In this document: positions 23,692-35,590 of the stretch, one piece after another | Layout: every line of letters begins with the position of its first letter | Numbering within the stretch: position 1 is the first letter of the stretch | DNA from: Sanguinoderma infundibulare | Lineage: Eukaryota; Basidiomycota; Agaricomycetes; Polyporales; Polyporaceae | Length of the DNA stretch: 64,000 bases | Direction of reading: 5' to 3' | NCBI GenBank assembly: GCA_032821775.1 | Contig: JAVLRN010000002.1 | Location: 3,472,001-3,536,000 of the forward strand | Notes under the pieces: model-generated | Told to the model about the DNA's origin: nothing | Database searches by the model: none | Seen by the model: only the letters and a program-made list of their open reading frames with translations | Position numbers and translations under genes: made by a program

Positions 23692-24224
23692 CTCAGTGGT
23701 GTTGTTTCCACCACGCCGAGCGTTGCATGCTGGGTACATATGCCTGTTTCTGGAGGACTCAACGCTAGTAGGGTACTGTTAGGCTGTTTATTCGTCCTGT
23801 GGGCTTTATTTATGGATGTATGCTCTTTATTCTTATGCTATTCCCCACTGTAAACACGTACTGTTTCTTGTCGGTACCAAAGACTGAGCAGTAGTGAGAC
23901 GAGAATGCCTCAGGATGAGCATGCAGCAGAACCGCACTCGCGGCACGAGGTCCCAGGCCAATAAGCGCCTGTATGCACGTGCCTTGTCGCGTCGCGCGAC
24001 GCTCGGCTGCGGGCGGCTTGGGAATTGACTCTCCGACACCGCCCCACGGCCACGCACTGACTCTTTGTCCTCGACCACCACCACCTCCAACCACTTCTGC
24101 TTTCCTTCTCCTCATTTTTCATATATTCGAGCACTATCTGAGGCCACAGACTGGCTGGATTCTTTGACACCACTCAATCATCCCGATTGTGCCGCAGCAG
24201 CAACCCCGAACGACCGCAATCACC
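23692..24224. other. Spacer between DUF7918 copies B and C
   Basis: 533 bp, with a pyrimidine-rich stretch just upstream of copy C. No gene seen. Confidence 0.5.
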
Positions 24225-25655
24225 ATGCATCTGAAAGGCTACGAAGTCTTCATCTCCTGCGATGGCAAGCCGCTGCCTGAATACTCTGTCAAACGTGAAG
24301 GACACGATAGAAAGACGATCGCTTGCTTTATCCCGAGCGAGTGCGGGAAGGTGCGTTTGCCTCGTGGTCCGCTTTGCTCCGCCCTGACCTCTCGGTAGAA
24401 CTTTAGCATCGAGTGGCGCGACCACGCCCGCAAGACACACCTCCGCTTCGTCACCAGGGTTGACGGGCGGGATGTCGGGGGTAACCGCTGCCGCCCAGGG
24501 GCCAAGGGCGTTCGGTGGGGTGTCCGAACAAGCACGACGACGAGGCAGCCGTTCCAGTTTGCCCCCCTCCAAACAACAGGTGCGTGCCATCCATCTGCAA
24601 TCGCTCCCCCTCTTGGCTATTGGATATCGGATATTGACGGGACGCCGGATTAGATGACGATGAGAACATGTATTCGACATCCTCGGACGCCTCTCTCGGC
24701 GAGATCGAGGTGTCGGTCGTGCGCATCCGCGCAGAGTACAGGTCCGTGCCCCACACAATGGGCAGGTTCAGGCCCGTGGGCGCGGTGCATGAGCGGAGCA
24801 AGAAGGCGGGAGTCCATTGCGTTTCGTACGTCCTTCATTTAGTTCGCTGCATTCCATCGAGAGCAACGAGGGGACTGATAGTAGGGATATGCAGGCTAGG
24901 AGCGAACCGTCAAGTACCGATGAGCAGAACGCAGACGTCGAGCACGCCGCTCAACCCCCGAGAGGGGAGCGTCGCGAAATTTGTCTTTCGCTATCGACCA
25001 ACAAGTGCGTACATTCTCCCATTCCGCGTGTATATTACAAATATATATCGAGTCTGTGATGTAGGTCTCCTCCAAGCGCAGGCTATCATTCCACGCCCTG
25101 CAGCGGACATGAAGCCCCCACGTCCAGATCGGAAGATCAAGAAACGTCCGGCTGACGAAATGGATGACTTCGAGGACGTGCTGCACTCCCAACCTTATAA
25201 GCGTGCTCGCCCTGTGTACGACGTCGATGAGGAAGATGTCAAGCCGAATATCGTCAAAGTCGAAGTGGATCTGCCGAAAGAGGAGGACGTCAAGCCCGAC
25301 TTCGTCAAGTCGGAGCTGTCGGACGATGAAGAAGAGGAGGAAATGGTCGAAGCCGACATCGTCAAGGTTGACCTATCTGATGAGGAGGAAGAGGATGAGG
25401 ATTTGGAACAAATACAGGTCCGTCGTTCTGGTGTCGCGGCACGTCGGTTCATCCTGACAGGTATCCGAGCAGAGTCAGATCCAGTACCTCCAGGAGAAGT
25501 ATGCGAGGGTTGCGAGGCGTAGGTCTATCGCAGGCTCGCAGCCCGTCTCCGTAAAGGACGAGGAACCTGTAATGAAGGAGAAGCCCGTAAAGGCAGAGCC
25601 AGGGCCGGCGAGCCAGCTCATGGGAGTTGTCATTGATTTGACTTTGGACGACTGA
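24225..25655 (+). CDS. DUF7918 family protein, copy C, with acidic linker and C-terminal SIM
   Basis: Predicted exons: 24225-24350, 24399-24579, 24654-24825, 24895-25004, 25065-25417 and 25461-25655; 378 aa, all in frame. Signatures: MHLKGYEVFISCDGKPLPEY, ACFIPSECGK, RQPFQFAPLQTTGDDDE, GAVHERSKKAGVHC, AKFVFRYRP, LLQAQAIIP. Its linker is the longest and most acidic of the five, with three DEEDVKP/KEEDVKP-type repeats, IVKVEV, FVKSELSDDEEEEE (psi-K-x-E followed by acid) and two LSDEEEE blocks. A coiled stretch QSQIQYLQEKYARVARRR, then VKDEEP and PVKAEPG, lead to the end VVIDLTLDD. The last intron is only 43 bp. Confidence 0.85.
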
Positions 25656-26360
25656 TTACACTGCCAGTGAGTTGTTCGTTCGTGTTGCTAGTCGTGCGGA
25701 TATCTGATGAGTAACTAGTATGCTTTGACAGATTGCTTCGTTTGTTGTATTATTATCGCTTTCTTTATACCTCGTCTTCGGACAATTGTTGTATCTGTTG
25801 ATTGCCATGCTGCATTGCGTTGCGCGGGCAGAAATCGTATTCCGGCATCCTGTCTTAATGCAGTGGTCGAAGAGGGGCGAGATTTTCTGAATCGTGGGAG
25901 AAGAAGCTTCCTGGACGTTTCCGCACGTACCGACATGAATGATAGCTACCAGCTACCTAGTAGGACCATAATGCCGACGCCGTTGGTGAGTGGATTTACG
26001 TAGCCTGTCGTTCACCAGCGGTCTGATGGCTACAAGTAGGTTGTGGATTGCGGATCCTTCACCGAAAGGTCTTACAACCTAAGTCGTTGCGTGGTAAGGT
26101 TTCGGCGGGCGTACTGAGCACGAGGTGGAGACGTGGGATCCCGTGCGGCGTTGGTTCTTCTCGACTTCTCCGATCGAAGCTTAGCTGTGGTCTCGGATCC
26201 CAGTCCACAGGTTTGCTCTTGCCGCACGCCGGCAGGTATAAAATCTTCATCCATGCCGGTTGGCTCCCCGGCCTCTACCGCAGTGCGTTTACTATGTACG
26301 CCGTCCACCCATCTTCATTAGGGGACAGATTCACATTGACATTTTCCGCAACTGCGTAGG
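25656..26360. other. Region upstream of left DUF6535 gene
   Basis: 705 bp with no recognised coding sequence. TATAAAA occurs at 26237-26243, ahead of the DUF6535 exons, and could serve as its TATA box. The true first exon of that gene probably lies here. Confidence 0.4.
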
Positions 26361-28912
26361 GTGGAAAATTCGCCAACAACACTATCTTCGAGTCTCCTCG
26401 CCGAATCGGATGTAACTGGGACCGCCCTTCCTTTCGTGCCGAGTTTGCGTCGGGAGAGCAACGCCCGGCCGCCATCCCTTGAAGTGCGTCTTCTTTTAGG
26501 TTTCTATGGAGCCGCGTGTGACCAACATTGTAATCATGCGCTCACAGGAACTGCGGAAAGAGCTTGAACAGGAAATCAAGGAAGAGTTCACCGTTCAAGA
26601 AAAGACCGATGTATGGAAACAGTACGCCAAAGCGGTCGAGACGCACCATGATCAATTGATAGGGAGGTGGCAAAAAGAGATGGACAACCTCCTCATTTAC
26701 GTGGGTTCCCGTTAGTGTTCTTGTACGAAGAATTCTGGTAACCATGTTGCGCAGGCTAGTTTATTCTCTGCGGTCCTCACCGCATTCAACGTCCAGTCCT
26801 ATCAGCTCCTTCAGCCCCAGCCGACGGACCCTTCGCTCGCCGTTTTGCAGCAGATCTCGCAGCAGCTGAGCAGCTTCTCTGTCGGCACCTCTTTTGTCAA
26901 CTCCACCCATTCTGCCCGCCCCTTGAGCGAGATCCAACCCCGGTTTCATGCGCCAGCATCTGCGATCTGGATCAACATCCTCTGGTTCTCTAGCCTCATA
27001 TGCAGCCTAGCGTCCGTGTCCATCGCGCTCATGGTGCAGCAATGGCTGCACGACGTCTCGATCGGGCTCTCAGGCACCTCGCCTCAGCACGCACGGCGAC
27101 GCCAGTACAGGCACGACGTCCTGCTAAAATGGCGCGTGGACATCATCGTGCTCATCCCCTCGATACTTGTGCAGTTCGCCCTCGTTTTGTTCCTGTCGGG
27201 GTTGCTCGTGCTGCTCTGGACGCTGCATCATACGGTGGCCATCGTTGGGACGTCGCTCGTCGGAACCCTCTTCATCTTCCTCATCACCGTGGTCTCCTTG
27301 CCGCTGTTCAGGTGGGACTGCTGCTACCGCTCCCCTCAGGCGCAGGCCATCTATGTCCTCGTTCGCCACGCGCTCCGCGCTTTCGCCAGCACCTTGCATA
27401 CCTTGGTCGAGTCCCTGCACTCCTTGCTCCCTCATTCGCGTCCCCTGCAGTCGCTCCTCGCGCGGATAAGTTCTCCACGCAGAATCATACTCAAAATGCC
27501 CACCTGGAGGGGCAGGGAAGAGCGACACGTGTCGAACGCGCACGGCGCGCTCGGCTGCAAGACCGCAGTCATGGCCTTCACGACGACCTTCGACATCGCC
27601 CACCTCCACAAGCTGCACGTCGTCCTCCCGGACTTTGACGCGAAGCATCTCGCGTCCTGCTTCGACGACATCGTCACCGCCCATCGCGAGCAGTGGGGCA
27701 GCCACGCCCACGTGACGGATCGCTTCAAGAAGACGGTCCTGATGCGGCCGTTGGTGTACGCTGTGCGGTGTTTGTGCATGCGGGAGCCGAGGTTGAAGAC
27801 GCCGCAGAAGGAGCTGGACAGGCTGTGCCGCCTTATTTTGGACCAGGTCCACCCGGCGTACGTTCAGGACATGACAGAGTGCGCGCTGACGACGTTCTCC
27901 CTTGTCGCCATGGACGACGCGCCGTTAGGGAAGACGGCGTGGGACAAGATGCATGCGACGCTCAGGCTGAGGAGGGCGGACAACCGTCTCTCGTACCGCT
28001 CCATTCGTTACGGTGCGTCCCTCCTTTCTTGCGCTCGACGTGACAAACTCTGATGTTCGCTTTTGATGCTTCAGTGATGGCCGCATGCCAGTGGTACTTC
28101 GACAAATGGATCCAAAGCGGAGGCAAAGTTCCCCTTGACGGCGAGTCGTTCGTCGATCACCAGCTTCGGCCTATCGGTGCTATCTTCGCGTGCGTCACGG
28201 ACGCGCTGTCCTCCGAGACCGACTTGGCCCCGGAGGAAGCGCAGGCTGTCTGCTCTCGAGGGCGATCTGTTATGTCGACATTCCAGCGAAACCTCGGCTC
28301 ACTGGACTGGGAGGGGCTCTTGCAGACGTTCTCGCCGCCCTCCTCAGGCACTGGGACGCGCCGGCGGACGGAGACCAACGTCGCTGTAGCGACCGAAGGG
28401 CCGCATTCTCGCCCGAGTTCGCCGCCGCCGCTATTCGAATGCGGCCTCAAGTTCGTCACCTGGTTGCGCTCGAGGCTCGAAGAGAACGTCGTGGAGCCCC
28501 TCCTCGTGCTCTGCCAGCATCCTCGCTGTGCCGAGGTCGTATCCGAAGACGTGATCGTGTCGCTGCAGAGCGGCTGGTCGGCGGCGAAGACGGCCGTGGG
28601 CTGCCGCCGCCACTTGTACGACACCCTACCTCGGGACATCAATGCGTGTCCGGCGCTGGTGGAGTCGCAGGATGGGCGGTACATGCCGGTAGATTCGAGG
28701 AGGAGCATTCAGGAGTTTGAGGCGAAGTTGGGCAGGTTGAGGGAGATGGTCGTGGCCGAGAGGGATGGACTGGTGAGTGCTGTGTGTTGTGTTGACTAGG
28801 CTGAATGCTGACGACCGCTGTGCGTGTTCTTTCCAAGTTGCTTGCGAAGCCGAGTATCTCTGTGCAGGTCCCGTCTCCTGCGAAATCTATTGCTGCGCTC
28901 CCTCCCACTTAG
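26361..28912 (+). CDS. DUF6535 multi-pass membrane protein, left copy
   Basis: Supported exons: 26361-26483, 26548-26700, 26755-28012, 28075-28772 and 28838-28912, together 768 aa plus stop. The first exon has no ATG: the frame opens with GTG at 26361 below an in-frame TGA, so the N-terminus is uncertain (upstream exon or lost start). The DUF6535 pattern is clear: a charged helix ELRKELEQEIKEEF, then HHDQLIGRWQKEMDNLLIY, the first membrane span with LFSAVLTAFNVQSYQLLQPQ, a second span around WINILWFSSLICSLASVSIA, then WLHD and RRQYRHDVLLKWRV, and a paired hydrophobic segment (about IIVLIPSILVQFALVLFLSG and TSLVGTLFIFLITVV) ending FRWDCCYRSPQA. The long C-terminal part is soluble and helical. 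Function is unknown; the family is expanded in Agaricomycetes. The right copy lies inverted at 47899-50142. Confidence 0.75.
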
Positions 28913-29480
28913 CTGATGCTATTGCTAGATGAAGTGGTCACTTTGCCATCTTGAAATACAGAACAGACTACGTGGAACGTTTTCTCTGGCCAATCGAAGC
29001 AGCCAGGGACGGTAAGTAGAAAACTAGGCTCCGGTGGAGACAGGGCGTTCGGTGGCGGCGGAGATCGAGCGGCGATGGCCTGGTAAGGTAGTACAGACAC
29101 CCGGAGGTTGTGCCGACAGGCTGCATCAACTTGAACCTCCACGAAATTCGTTCCAATCAGAGTACTCTAGTCTCTGGAGCGACCCCTTCGACTGCCGTTC
29201 TCAACGCCGCTGATGAAGGTAGTACAAGGTCGAGGATATGCGATGAGGATCGAAGTGAATGATATTGTCGTCGAGTACGCAACCCTTCCGGGTCGAGCGG
29301 CACCGTGGCGGCTTCTATGTCGAGCAAACAAAGGAGAAAACCGCGCTTGGAGTAGTACGGAGAACACGAGAGTAGCTCAGCGCCTGTGCATGCGCCATAA
29401 ACTCTACTCTCCAACTGCGACGGATCAGCGCTTTCAATTTCAGCACTCATGCATTATGACGGACAATCCGTTATCTTGTC
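28913..29480. other. Spacer between DUF6535 and F-box-like remnant
   Basis: 568 bp with no signature in any frame. Confidence 0.45.
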
Positions 29481-30300
29481 GTGCTGCAAAGGGAGCGCAC
29501 TTTACCATCGTCAAACATGAAGCCAATCGCGCTCGCAAAGTATGTGTGTGATAGTCGTGCAATTTTTCGACACAAACTACATACACATATCAACGTGACC
29601 GCGAAGATCGTGGACGGATCACTTGAAGGCGAAGCGAGCACTACAACTCCGCAATTGGCTCGGACTGGACGGCGGTGCTTCAAGAGAAAGTGTCTTGATG
29701 TGGGGAAAGGTCAGTGTGTTGAAAAAGTCCTTGACTAGCGGCCTTGCGTCCCAGGAAGAGAGACGAACGGTCTCCTTGATGATGCGCCCGGCATGCGTCT
29801 TAAGCGCATCCTTGAAGTCGGAGTCCTCGGGAAACCACGTCGGAAAGTTAAAGGCGAGTTGAACAAACTCATCGCGGGAGCAACTCAGTAGCCTCAAGAG
29901 TACCGCAGTGTCTTGCATGTTGTACACTCGGAGGTGAGTCCACAACGTCGGGGTGTCGAGCGCCACAGACCTCTGTCAGGATGAGCCACGATGGTTTCCC
30001 CGACATGTCAGACGCGCGCGTCATGTAGCGCAGATCAAGGAAGATCTTTGCCATGACGTCCGTAGGCAGTGAGGTGTTCCATGGAGAGGTGCATTGCGCC
30101 TGGGGTCCACAGTGGTGATGTCGTGGAATGGTTCGAAGGCCTGGTGTGGGGTGAAGTCGGGGATGCCGCACAACGGTTGTGCACGGTCGAGTCAGGAGAA
30201 AGTTGGATTGGGAGGAGCCAAGGTGGGCGGGACGCTAGATGCGTAGAAAGCAGGGTGGGGAGAAGGAGGGTATGGGAGTGGTTGTGGCGCAACGCTGTAG
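29480..30300 (-). pseudogene. F-box-like protein remnant, left arm
   Basis: The minus-strand reading gives SLPTDVMAKIFLDLRYMTRA then SWLILTEVC, an F-box-like helix pair typical of Agaricomycete F-box proteins. It continues in another frame with DTPTLWTHLRVYNMQDTA and DSDFKDALKTHAGRIIKETV. Compared with the right arm, about 17 nt are missing near 29965 (between the codons for VC and the ones for ALDTP), which breaks the frame. F-box proteins are substrate receptors of SCF ubiquitin ligases. No continuous frame survives here, so it is called a pseudogene. Confidence 0.6.
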
Positions 30301-30359
30301 GTGTAGGGCATCACCATCCTAGTGGCAGGAGGCTCTCACACCATCGCCAAAGCTCAGGT

Positions 30360-31010
30360 GAAAGCCCACGGGCAAATCACAAACTACTCCAAGTTCGGCC
30401 ACGCTATCCAGAGTCCAGTTCGGGTGACGACCTCGGCTAGATGATGTGCACTGTAACCTCCGTCGAGATAGTTTTCTTCGCACATAGGCACCATCTCCTG
30501 TGGAAGGCCTAAACAGTTGCAGTACCGCACGAGGAAGAGCGGTCTCGATCGACTCCAAGACGTCGCGAACTGTGATCGGCGCACGGGGACGCGATGGGAC
30601 CACTTGGATGTAGTAGGCCAGCACAGTCGACCCCGGGATTGGGCTGAAGTTAATTTTGAACGACGTCTTGCCGTTCGGGGACTTGAAGGCTGAGAGGTCG
30701 AGGACCTCGGCAGGAATGCCCATAGACATCAGCGGAGTCCGTACGTCCCATGCATATGGCATTGAGGTTAAGACCTCATGCAAAGCATGGTCGGAGGTTG
30801 AGGACGGTGAGTTCTCAGACGGCAGCGGGACGGTCCTAGCTCGAGGAGCGGACGTGACCCATTCACTGAGACACACGGGGCGAACGTCAGCCTCAAATTG
30901 TCCATGAGAATAATTGAAGAACCTACCTAGAGGTCCCGACCGGAGCCTGCGCGGTTGGAAGAGGGGCTCGTCCGTCCGATAGTGCTCTGACCGTTGTTGT
31001 TGTCCATGGG
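30360..31010 (-). pseudogene. DUF6699-like gene remnant, left arm
   Basis: On the minus strand, SSTSDHALHEVLTSMPYAWD, then IPAEVLDLSAFKSPNGKTSF and PRAPITVRDVLESIET resemble the DUF6699 domain (Trp/Asp start, PITV.DVL..I end). An intron at about 30860-30925 joins a Thr/Ala-rich N-terminal piece to this domain. Relative to the right arm, about 130 bp encoding the domain's last third (MYDTIENVDLACYEDYKKVV and beyond) is missing, which truncates the domain. Family assignment is from memory and moderate. Confidence 0.5.
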
Positions 31011-31127
31011 GAGGAGGGTCGGGACGGAGTCAGGATCGGATAGGCGTCAGGAACATGTGGCGTTCCTGAGCGAGGGACGGGGATGAGGTAGAAGTCGTCC
31101 GCACAATCAGCGGAGGCGTTGTTCTGA

Positions 31128-31408
31128 ATAAACAGAGGAGAACACCGCGGCTGCAGGAGGACGACGAGGGGAAATCCAGCCCATGTGACCATGATGGGTC
31201 GCGCCAGGGCCTCACTCCGAGTAAACAGAGGAGAACACCGCGATTGGGCGGAGATGAGGGGGAAGGCTTGAGCAGGCGACCTTGGTGTCAGTAAACAGAG
31301 GAGAACACCGCGTCTATATGAGGAAGATGCGGGGTTGTCCAGGGAACGTGACCATGGTGGAGTGCGCTGCAGGCTTGCCAACCCGAGTAAACAGAGGAGA
31401 ACACCGCG
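31128..31408 (-). repeat. Four interspersed 22-bp repeats, left arm
   Basis: Copies at 31128-31149, 31221-31242, 31291-31312 and 31387-31408 share the core CAGAGGAGAACACCGCG. Start-to-start spacing is 93, 70 and 96 bp, with unrelated spacers apart from a CATGGTCAC-like word. Read on the minus strand three copies encode GVLLCL or CSPLF-type peptides depending on phase, so the repeat is not kept in one frame. Confidence 0.9.
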
Positions 31409-31437
31409 GTTTTGCGGAGAAGACCAGGCGAAGTCTT

Positions 31438-33905
31438 CAGCATGTAACCATGATAGATCGCGCAAGAGGCATTTGTGAGAGAGATGCCAGTCTCGCATGT
31501 TGATAATGCAGTCGATGGCGGAGGCGAAGCCAACGACAACTGGGTGCGCCGAGAAGCGTTTCAGCGGGGACGAACCCGGCGGTGGAGCAGAGGATGACAA
31601 CCAGGATGGTCGAGCAACAGTGAGTTCCGCGATTGACACGATACACCTAGACGCAGCTATTTTGTCAGTATGAAAAAATCCAGCGAAACGAATGACACAG
31701 ACCACAGAGGACGTGCATAGCTTATCGGCCTCGCACGGCATTCGGCTACGAGGTTGGGGTACGAGACATGGACGGAACGGCGTTTGCCGTGGTTGACCAG
31801 CCCGATAATGTCTTGGAAATGAAAGGGAGACGAAGCCGATCAGGGTCACCTTGAATGCAACCGCGGGGGAGGCCGCCGTTGTTATCGTCACTACTCCTAT
31901 TTTCATCTGCTGGTGAGCAATAATGATACACGTCGAATGAGTAAACATACTGACCTGAGCGTCGTCTGTTGGAGGATCGCTCATATCGGGTGTGGGGTGG
32001 TTGCGTAAAAGGATTGACAGGGAAAACCGTAGCCTTCGGAAACATCCGTCGATGGGATGTGGGGATATAGCGGGCCGGGGATCCTGCATTGACGGATCGG
32101 TTTGGTTGATGAGAGGTGGTTGGAAAGCTCTGTACTCACTAGGCCTGTTGAGAAGGCTTTTGCATCACGTCTTGTAAACCTAGATGGCACAGCGCCAGAA
32201 TATCGACGGGGAATCCACGCGCCCCCGAGCCGGCAGGCTGTTAATATCCGGTGGTTACGATACTAGACAACTCGGAAAGAATCTGAGTCAGGCATACCTC
32301 GGGATAGCTTATGGGCCTCGCGCGAGGCGGGAAAGGGAGAAGCGAGTCGGCTGTGCCTGTAGGTGAACGTGAAGGGGAAAGAGGAGGATGTTGTGGGGAC
32401 AGAGACAGAGTCGGCGCCTTATATATGGGCGAGGGGACAACGAAAACTACAAATTCGCACAGATGCGCAGCACGGCCTTTGTCACACCGGCTAGTCATGG
32501 CACAATGGAGACGTGGCCGTGCTAGTGGGTCCTACCAAAAGCGGAGCCTGCTGGCCTGGCGACGTGTTGCTCTAGAAAATATGACAGCAAAGCGGGAAAG
32601 CAGGAGGCGTCAGCGTGCGGATTGGCAGTGCTGATGCGTGACCTATCGTTTTACCTGATTCCTGCCCAACGTAGTATCTGCTAAATCTTGTCAACTTTCC
32701 GTAGCCCAGGGCCTCGGCCCAGCTCTGTCCGAGCCCTCAGGCTGTCCGAGTCAGTAGAAAATGGAAGTCATTCTGGGATTCCTAGATTATTTAGTGGGTG
32801 TCTAATGGGTCAACCATAGTAAGAATGTCAATCACACCTTACGGGCACAACCAACCCTCTGGGTACACGCCAGAACCCAAATAAGTACTTTCCGAATTGC
32901 CAGTGCCAGTGCCGTGCGACCGCCATGGCCGTCCTGGGATTGAATGGGAAACCGGATATTGATCTGCCACGATTCCTCTTGCTGGTGAACTTAATGACCA
33001 ATGTACTCACATGTTGCAGAAAAGCGAGCAGGAGTGCCAGTTGGCCAGCGGTGACGATGATTCTGGTTAAGATCCAATCAGGATCTCCCATCACCGCGCA
33101 CGTGATGCATCAATCGGAGATCTGGACCTCCAACGATTCCCCAAGCTCGAGCTTCCCGTCCGACTCGTCCTCGAGACGTTCCTTGCACCTTGCTCAACCC
33201 TACTGTAGATAAGTCCCGCACATTCGGAAGGGGTCAAACATACATATGTTCGACTCCGGGTCGCAAGCGGAGGCCTTGCGATCACTGGTTCGTCATGGCG
33301 CTCGGTACCGGGTACAATTTTCCATGCATGAGGGGTTCAAAAGAGTAGCAGTACACTGTATGACGTGCGTTATGTCTTTTTTCGTTTTTATTCGTCTTTT
33401 TCTGACAATTACTTTTGAGTTATAGTTTCAGAGAACCGATGTGAAACATCAACAGTGGGCCCAGGAAGTGGACCTTCAAAGAATCCGTTAGACCAAAGGA
33501 GAGGCTCGTGATCGACTTCCTATTTCACTACACATCCTTGGCCATGGGTATGCATCATCCCACGCTCACTGCCGAGCATCCAAGTCTGTCCAAGTACATA
33601 AGTAATTAGTTAGTGGATTGTTATCCCTGTGGTTACTGTAACACACGTATATGAGCGGTGTCATCTCGGGCCTCAGGCTCGTTACTTATCTCATTGAGTA
33701 GATTATTCACATAATTAACCTATGCTGCTTGTGATGATAAGGAAGGAGAGGATGGTGCTGGCCTTAGTGGCAGCGTTCTAGGTGGGCCGTGGCTGGATTT
33801 GGATGTAGAAGCGCCCATCCGATCTCGATCCTTCTCCCGAGCTCCGTCACCAAGGTCAACTTGAACCCACAGTGTCACCGGACAAGCTCGACCGGACCCG
33901 CACAG
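31438..33905. other. Gene-poor stretch inside the mirror block
   Basis: The open frames do not resemble known families. The 19-bp word at 31718-31736 is the reverse complement of 44490-44508. The rest shows no structure that I can name. Confidence 0.45.
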
Positions 33906-35200
33906 ATGCGTCTCGACAAAGTGGAGGTCTGGATTACTTGCGAAGGAGAGAGGTTGCCAGAGTATAACGTAACTGACGGAGGCTCCGATGACGGCGGCCG
34001 AACTATCGCGTGCTATATACCCAGCGAGGCTGGCAAGGTGAGCACACCCGTTGCCCTTTCCGTCTATGCATGGTTCTTCAACAGACAAGTCAGAGTGCTA
34101 ACAGATTCTCTTCAGAATTTTGTTGTGGAGGTTCGAAACTACTACACCGATCTGCCACTGAAGTGGTGGACGATCATCGATGGCGCAATCGACGCTCTCA
34201 TATCCCCCCCCCAATCGAACTGCCTCAAGGTGGGGGGCACGTACAGCGCCTACTGTTAATCAGCCATTCCTGTTCTCAAATATAGTAACCACAGGTGAGC
34301 GTGGTCTCTGCTGCTATTCATCGACCACCTAGAGATGATATGTTTGGTCATAGACGACGACGCTGCGCTCGCAACGTGCATGAACGAAGATATAGGCCTG
34401 ATCAAGATCATTGTCCGGCGCCGACGGTACAAATCCCGTTTCCCCGAGCGAGTTTCTGGAAAGGGCTTGAGCGACTTCAAGCCCATTGGTGCCGTGCATG
34501 AGAGGACTAAGAAGGCCGGAGCCCATTGTGTGGTGTGCGTGGCTTGCGGCTTCAACACCTAACACAACTATCTCATGGCCAGGCTTTTATCTAAACAGGC
34601 TGGGAAAGGGCTCGAATGTTAAGCCGAAGCGCACCATGCGGCGTGTAACCGAGCCCGTCCATCCCGATGACGACCCACTGGCAGTGTTCTTGTTCCGCTA
34701 CAGGCCCCTCGGTATGTCGGTGTCGTCTGTGTGTCGCGTTCCCCATTTAACCGGATTGTAACTCTATAGAACTCCTGCAAGCGCATGACATTGCACCCTC
34801 GGAGAAACCGCAACCTGCTGGCCCGTCGCACCTTGGACGTCGGAAAGCGGGCGAAGCCTCTGGCAATGCAGGTCCGCGGCCTGCCAAGCGAACTCGACTA
34901 GGGGATACACCGGACCCTGCCAAAGCGTTAGACGACGGAGACGAGCTGCTCGCACTGAAGGTGAGACAGCTCGTCATTTATCCGAATCGGCTCTAGGCTC
35001 TCAAGGTCCTCATGCTATCCCTCCCTTCGCATTCGTAGCGTCAGCTCTCGCAAATCCAGGACAGAATCGACCTCATGGAGAAACAGAGAGGATCGAGCGG
35101 TACCGTTATCAAGAAGGAGGAGCGCGGTACCATTATCAAGAAGGAGGCACGCAGTTTCGGTTATGATGAGGATGTCATTGACTTGACCCTCAGCGATTGA
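33906..35200 (+). pseudogene. DUF7918 copy D, frame broken by one base at a C9 run
   Basis: Predicted exons: 33906-34037, 34116-34294, 34354-34534, 34599-34711, 34770-34960 and 35039-35200. The frame is normal until the nine-C run at 34204-34212. Beyond it the conserved reading (RWG.RT, QPFLF, TTG) is in the +1 frame, while the current frame stops at 34257-34259. One base less anywhere between the C run and RWG would keep all later exon phases consistent, so either a sequencing or assembly error or a recent mutation is possible. Later signatures are intact: GAVHERTKKAGAHC, AVFLFRYRP, ELLQAHDIAP, AKRTR, a coiled segment RQLSQIQDRIDLMEKQRG, two IKKE motifs (psi-K-x-E) and the end EDVIDLTLSD. 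Confidence 0.75.
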
Positions 35201-35590
35201 TCGATCGCGTCCCGCGCCGGTAAAACTCCACAATGCTACGTGTCTACCCTCGCTGACTTGACTATATGCGCTTCAACTAGGTAGTTATATGCGCTTTCCT
35301 CGGCTCCATCGAGCTAATATTGGAAGCCTATTGTCGACTAATCTGACCGCCAGTCTTCGGTCCTGCGAGGCTCAAGGACGAGTAGGCGGGTGTTGGAGAG
35401 GCAGAGGCATATCATTCCTGTGTGCGCTGTAGGCGGTGCCACTAAGTGCCCACACACTGCCAGCTGCATCCGAATGATCCTTGACCGTACATACCCTCCA
35501 CGTAGAAGTTGTTCTTCTCTGCTGGACTCGTGATGCATTCCGTTATTTAACGTGACTCGAGATCGCAGGGCTCGAATTCGCGAACTATCA
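35201..35590. other. Spacer between DUF7918 copies D and E
   Basis: 390 bp, no gene seen. Confidence 0.45.

Larger units (their letters stand above)
26361..31437 (+). repeat. Left arm of mirror-image (inverted) duplication
   Basis: Gene order DUF6535 (+), F-box-like (-), DUF6699-like (-), 22-bp repeat cluster. The same order appears inverted at 45066-50142. The inner part (about 29480-31437) matches the right arm at nucleotide level over many long stretches. The DUF6535 part matches mainly at protein level. Confidence 0.8.

Noticed and set aside
31128..31408. CRISPR array
   Set aside because: There are four units only, spacers of unequal length, no cas genes, and a clearly eukaryotic spliced context.
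30923..32089. 388-codon minus-strand frame
   Set aside because: It strings together the 22-bp repeats and the N-terminal part of the DUF6699-like remnant. The repeats are not kept in one frame, so it is not taken as one gene.
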